Assembly (NCBI GenBank): GCA_943735955.1
Contig: OX030957.1
Span: 10,405,100-10,469,099, forward strand
Length of the DNA: 64,000 nucleotides
Reading direction: 5' to 3'
Source: Piscicola geometra
Taxonomy: Eukaryota > Annelida > Clitellata > Hirudinida > Piscicolidae
The translations under genes and the position numbers were made by a program. The notes under the pieces are model-generated. The model was not told the DNA's origin, did no database searches, and saw only the letters and a list, made by a program, of their open reading frames with translations. Positions 59,100 through 64,000 of the stretch are shown in pieces. Position 1 is the first letter of the stretch. Every line of letters starts with the position of its first letter.

Positions 59100-59820
59100 C
59101 ACATTTGATTTTTAAAAGCCATTTAATTGATTAATTTCCAATTCATTCTATTTAAAAGTTAAACTCTTAAGATTTTTTATATTTTAATGAGAAACAAATA
59201 AATCGATGAGTCCATCCACAGTTGCTTGTTATTGTGAAAGTTTTTTTCTATTGTTTTAACTTTTTTTCTTTATCATTTTTTTTTCAACTTTTTTACATTC
59301 TATTTTAAATGAAAACTTGAAAACTTGCCTATTTTGGATCTATCTTTCTTCGCAAGAAAAATTACGCGAGCTTACAAGTGCTCTATAATGGAATAAATTC
59401 ACAGAATTATTACTTTGGAAGTGAGACTAAGCTGAATTAGCCATTCCATTTCCACTCTTTAGTTAACTGTGTCTTGATGGATCTTACTGCAAGAAATATT
59501 TGATAGGTTTGTGAAGAAGTAGATAATATTTTCAATGCCTGAACTGCAAAAACATTTCTCAATTATTAATGTTTTTAATTCATTAATACATTAAATTCAG
59601 CACTTGTTTGAAAAAAGTAAATTTATAATTTTCCTATTAACCCCAATGTTCTTCCCAAGATCATAATTCGCAGATAAATGAGAGGCTACTGTAAATTCTC
59701 AGCTCTTCTTCTCATCCTTCCATCAATTCAGAAAAATCAAAAATGCAGTTGTCACACATCCATTTTAAGCCAGTTACTCGAGCAAACAAGTTTTTTAACA
59801 TTAGTTGGATCTAAAGAGGG
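59100..59820. other. AT-rich interval, nothing recognised
   Basis: No exon or element end was found between the last candidate peptide exon and the outer hAT terminus at 59821. Confidence 0.45.
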
Positions 59821-60854
59821 CAGTCTTGTTCCAGTTAACTGTAACTGTAACTGAAATGGTAAATTAACTGAAAAATATGATTCAGTTAACTGTAACTTTA
59901 ACTGTAACTGTAATTCAATGCATAACTGTAACTGAAATAGAAACTGAAAAACAAGAATACTAACCAGGGGCGGCGATCTGCGGAAAATCTTGGGGGGGGG
60001 GGGTCCTCCCCAGAGTTGGAATCAAAGAACCGGTATCGGCCAATACAGTATCAGCGATACTATTTAGTATTGTTTGCTGTATTGATCATTCTTTTTATAT
60101 CAACTATTAATATTTGTATCGCCAAACATTTAAAAAAAGCTCGATACTCAATAAAAATACTTTTCTATTGCCACTTTAAGCGATTTGAAGAAAAACAATA
60201 GCGATTTTAATACCTTTTATTATTGGTCATCTATATAAATTCAATTACAATTAAATTCATAAACTAGCTATCAACCCTATCAATATCAAAACCACCACTC
60301 TAAAAATATAACCACGTTCCACGAGTTTGAAAAAAAAGTAAACTTTCTTTTAAAGTTTTTAGCGATTTTATAAAAAAATAATTAGGTTTTGCATTGCGTA
60401 CTTATAGATTCAATTAATGTTATTCTTATATTCTTTCATTCATTTACCTTATATATTTTGTTTCCAATTATTTTATGAACGACTAAAGAAAACGTTCCAC
60501 AAATCCTTTTATTATTTTGACAAATCTATTTATCAGTTCTTTTTGTAAAAAAATAAATTTGCATCCATATGCCTATGTCCCAATAAAATAGTGAAATTCA
60601 GTACAATAGCGTCAAATTTAAGAATAAATGAATAATAATTAAATGTCCGGACAATCTGGCTTTTACAGTCATCATATTATAGAATTATATATAAATGTCA
60701 AATCACTAAAAATTTGAGTATCAATATAAAAATAAATATAAAGCATAACTAACTAGGTAGACCATGAATAAATCTGTATTCATTTTGTTGATGAAACTCT
60801 AACGATAAATAAACAATTTATTTGGTTAGCCAGTCCAACAGACAGATAAATATA

Positions 60855-61321
60855 CACTCTGGGTCAAAAAAAAACATGCTGCTATATATTTGTATATAAC
60901 TTTGGAAAATGTAAAGCGATTTTTAATTTTTTCACTATTTGACTCAGAAATGAATAAGGAACAAGATTTAAGAAACATTTACCTTGTGAAACTGAAACAA
61001 AGATGAAAATATCGAAAAATGTCATGCAAGAAACATGAAAATAATGTATTAACAAATGTCAAAAAAATTGTAAAAAAATTAAAACTTTAAAAAAAAATTA
61101 TAACATTTTTATGTGTTTTACATTACAGTCTTCGCTATTTTCTCACTTTTTTTACTTTCACTAGGTGAAGATAATACATATTAAAGGAATCTAAATAAAT
61201 TTTACAACATCTTGTTTTCCATTCATTTCTGATTCAAATAGTTTTAAAAATTACAAATCGGTTCAAATTTGCCAAAGTTTTAAACAAATATACAATGGCC
61301 CATTTTTTATAGCCCACAGTG
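60855..61321. mobile_element. Tc1/mariner-like MITE flanked by TA
   Basis: CACTCTGGG at left and CCCACAGTG at right, with TA on both sides (60853-60854 and 61322-61323). The AT-rich interior has no coding capacity. Confidence 0.75.
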
Positions 61322-62659
61322 TATATTCAGATGACATAAAATACCCTCTCTGTCTGTTCTTCTACCCTCTCTCCACAGCTCGCTAACTAATTTCCAAAAA
61401 GACCCCTCCGAATGTCTGACTGACTGGCAAATTCTTCTAGTCTTTTTAAATCTAGGCTGTCAAGTATATCATGATGTGCATGACAAACGGCCAGTGAATT
61501 CAAACGAGGCTGTGTCATAGTTGCACGCAATCAAGTTTCAAAACGCCGCAAAGCAATAAACGACCTTTCTGCTGTACATGACGTTGCTGGAGGCACAAGC
61601 ATCAACCGGATCAGACGTTCAACTTGAGGAAACAGATGTCTGACTTCGGGATCATAGCTTGCATTTTTTGCGCTTATGCTAAAGTTCTGTATTCATTCTG
61701 GTCGTTAAACATAGCTAACTGTGAACAAAAACTAGTTGCATTTAGCTCACGATACTGCTTGCAAATATCACCAGTTAGGAACATTGTCTCCAGCTGCAAG
61801 TATGAACGCAAACCAGGAGAATCTCGATTGAACCTTTCTGTGAGTTGCATGATTGCAGCGAAATATGCTGCTCGATAATGTTTTTCTGGTTTTGTTGCTA
61901 CATAAACTGGGCCTAGCCCACAATACTTTTGTGGCGGCTTTCACACCCGAGGTACAGCAATCGCCAAAACCATACTGGTCGCTGCAACCATTCCACTGAC
62001 CTTGGCACTTGCTCACTGCAACGACTTTTTTAACTGTTCCAGAAGTGAAAACACCAAAACAACTAGCTTGAGGGCCAGTGTAGTAGTGTCCTGTTGAAAA
62101 AAAGCCTCGAGCCTTTTACAGCTGTTTCATCAGCAGTACCAATGGAAGCAAATGATTTCAAGCTAACAAGTACCACTTCATATTATTCAAGCCCAGATGA
62201 CACTGCAGATACTCTGACCAGCTATCTTGTAGGACAAAGAAGTTTTATACTATACTTTTCATTTAGCGGCTCATCAGGAAAGTCAATTATAAGAGACACT
62301 AAAGCATTACTAAACTGCTTTTTTAACTTCCCTGAACGATTGTAAAAAGCACCTAACTCTTAGACAAACTGAAGTGAATTGCTCACAAAGGGATTTGCGG
62401 CAGCTGTGTGCTGGGCTACAAGATTTTCACAGTGTGCAGAACAGTGGAAAAACAATGCAAGCGGATGCTCACTGCTGATAATAGCCTGACAACCGTTAAA
62501 TCGGCCGTTCATGTTCGCAGTGCCGTCATAAATCTGTCTGTTTGCATAAAGTGAACCGATATTTTCTGAAAAACATCCTGAATGTCTGCTTGTGAAAATT
62601 GAAAATTCAGAAATTTAATTTTCTATTAATATAATTCATTAATTTAAATCCATAAATAT

Positions 62660-63300
62660 AAAAAAAAGAGTAGGTGGAGGAGTATTTGAGTAAGCAAAGA
62701 ATAGTTTTGCTTCAGGCAGCTATCACTATAACTACGCCTACCCAAAGTGCATTACTGAATAAAAATTCTGTTTCATGCTATGGTTGACGATTATGCTTGT
62801 ATTAATATAGGGGTTAAGAAATTATTTTATTTGAAAAATTGAAGGGGGTCCATGTTAAGATGGACCCCAGGAACCCCCTAGCATCACTGCCCATTCAAAC
62901 TCACAATGTATTACTGTATTAGCATTTCTTTATCACATGGTTGACAATTAGGCTCGTATCAAAATGAGAGTTGAGAAATGTGTATTTTAAAAAATGAGTG
63001 AGGGGGTCCTTATAAAGGTGGACCCCAGAACCCCCTTAGGATTCTCGTCTACGCCATAGAGATAAAAAAAAAGTAGATGAAGGAGTATTTAATTAAGCAA
63101 AGAATATTTTTTTAGACAGCTATCACAATAACTACACATACTCACAATGTATTACTGTATAAAAATTCATTTTTATGCCATGGTTGGCGATTATGTTCAT
63201 ATCAAAATGTAAAAAATTAGATAAAAAGATTGGAAAAAAGTGGGGGGGTTCACCTTAATGTGGGGGGGGTCCTGACCCCAGGACCCCCCCCAGGATCGCC
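62660..63300. repeat. Three imperfect ~200-bp subterminal repeats with G/C hairpins
   Basis: Units at about 62660-62880, 62881-63045 and 63046-63300 share ATGTATTACTGTAT-like and ATGGTTGACGATTATG-like blocks and each ends with a hairpin of the type GGGGGTCC..GGACCCC. They form the right subterminal region of the nested hAT. Confidence 0.75.
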
Positions 63301-63729
63301 GCCCATGGTACTAACTAAATAGTAACTGAAAAATATCTACTTAAAAAATGGGAAGCGCTACAAGATAAAACATTGGCGGATGCACGTTTTTTGAACAATA
63401 ATTTGATTAATTTTTATATTCTTCGAGTCCGATTATACAAATTTTTATGAAATGTTTAAGGTTAATAGCGGCAAAAAACAAGAAAATGCGACATAAGCGA
63501 ATGTCAGGTTTCAGAAGAGGATAATAATGATAAAGAGAAAGTTACCTGGCAACACACTGTAGTTGATAATTATTTACGTATTTACATTTTTTTATATTAT
63601 TTACCATGTTATGAGCATATTTTATAAGCCATTTAAATAATTTCAATTAAACAGTCGTAAATATATGCAATTTCTATCATTTAGGTTCAGAGAGAATGAT
63701 TTCTTTGATAAAAAGAATATAAGAACAAT

Positions 63730-63957
63730 GTAGAAGATCGAATTCGTAAAGATCTTCAAACTGGACATCGCATTGTCATTAGCATGGATTGCTGGACTAA
63801 GAAGGGTCTTACACTTTTATGTCTCGGGATCTCAGCATCCTTTTATAATCCATCAATGCGTCGTGCAATTCAGATCCTGCTAAATGTTCATTCTGTGTCT
63901 CACCCACATACAAGAGAAATTTTAGCACTTAAATTATTGAGTACCCTAGATTATTAG
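63730..63957 (+). pseudogene. hAT transposase fragment (catalytic-core region) of the outer element
   Basis: One frame reads RIRKDLQTGHRIVISMDCWT, then KKGLTLLCLGISASFYNPSM and HSVSHPHTREILALKLL, resembling the first-Asp region (D-x-W-T/S) of hAT transposases. A stop follows at 63955-63957; the remainder lies outside the window. Confidence 0.75.
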
Positions 63958-64000
63958 CTTCTTTTGCACAAGACATTGTTTCAGCTCCCGCTTCACAAGC

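Larger units (their letters stand above)
59965..63307 (-). mobile_element. Nested hAT transposon (ZMYM-related transposase type), 3.3 kb
   Basis: Ends CAGGGGCGGCGATC at left and the inverted GATCGCCGCCCATG at right; flanks atactaac (59957-59964) and gtactaac (63308-63315) match at 7 of 8. Minus-strand transposase remains at about 61387-62600 include SRFSWFAFILAAGDNVPNW and the C-terminal hAT dimerisation domain (LIRLMLVPPATSCTAERSF, then ALRRFET, then MTQPRLNSLAVCHAHHDI) ending at 61387. Stops break the frame. G-run and C-run stem-loops lie next to the right end. A Tc1/mariner-like MITE (60855-61321) is inserted in it. Confidence 0.88.
59821..64000 (+). mobile_element. Outer hAT element, interrupted and running off the right edge
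   Basis: The terminus CAGTCTTGTTCCAGTTAAC is followed by many GTAACTGTAACTG units (to 59945). After a nested hAT (59965-63307) the same kind of sequence resumes (TAGTAACTGAAAAATA, 63322) and leads into transposase coding near 63730. The right terminus is outside the window. Confidence 0.7.

Overview
The window is AT-rich eukaryotic DNA from a bilaterian invertebrate. Every host gene is split by GT-AG introns. An L1-CAM/neuroglian-type Ig protein and a hemopexin-bearing matrix metalloproteinase relative point to Bilateria, and the repeat mix (CsRn1-like Ty3/gypsy element, CR1-type and other APE-type LINEs, many hAT elements and MITEs) suits a lophotrochozoan such as a mollusc. The species cannot be fixed from sequence alone. 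No CRISPR array, operon, rRNA or prokaryotic feature was seen.

Five host genes were assembled exon by exon with matching splice phases. (1) 295-7860, minus: four N-terminal Ig domains of an L1-CAM/neuroglian-like adhesion protein, running off the left edge. (2) 12727-23946, plus: a THAP-domain gene with tandemly duplicated phase-0 cassette exons, a coiled coil and a THAP9/P-element-like segment; its introns hold LINEs and MITEs. (3) 25372-27498, plus: complete CIAO1, a seven-bladed WD40 protein of cytosolic Fe-S assembly, in 7 exons. (4) 28842-34455, minus: a complete 9-exon secreted MMP-like protein with hemopexin repeats whose zinc motif has Ala in place of the catalytic Glu. (5) 42403-56758, plus: a complete 14-exon Gfo/Idh/MocA-family oxidoreductase of about 416 residues, spread over 14 kb by insertions.

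Most of the rest is mobile DNA. Target-site duplications could be read for several elements: hAT 3162-4385 (gtttaaac on both sides), MITEs 27788-27968, 28182-28578 and 36769-36917, Ty3/gypsy 37268-42110 (aacct), LINE 45208-48723 (agtgatgatta), and hAT 59965-63307, which sits inside another hAT element that runs off the right edge. A second hAT, 55170-56525, splits a CA microsatellite. A repeat with coding traces that I could not identify occurs at 1140-1870 and, inverted and interrupted by three insertions, at 35650-37262.

The strongest leads are the naturally inactivated MMP-like protein, the duplicated exon cassettes of the THAP gene, the unidentified dispersed coding repeat, transposon ends lying at splice sites, and a possible small secreted-peptide locus near 58-59 kb. 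I see no clear multi-gene system of a new kind.
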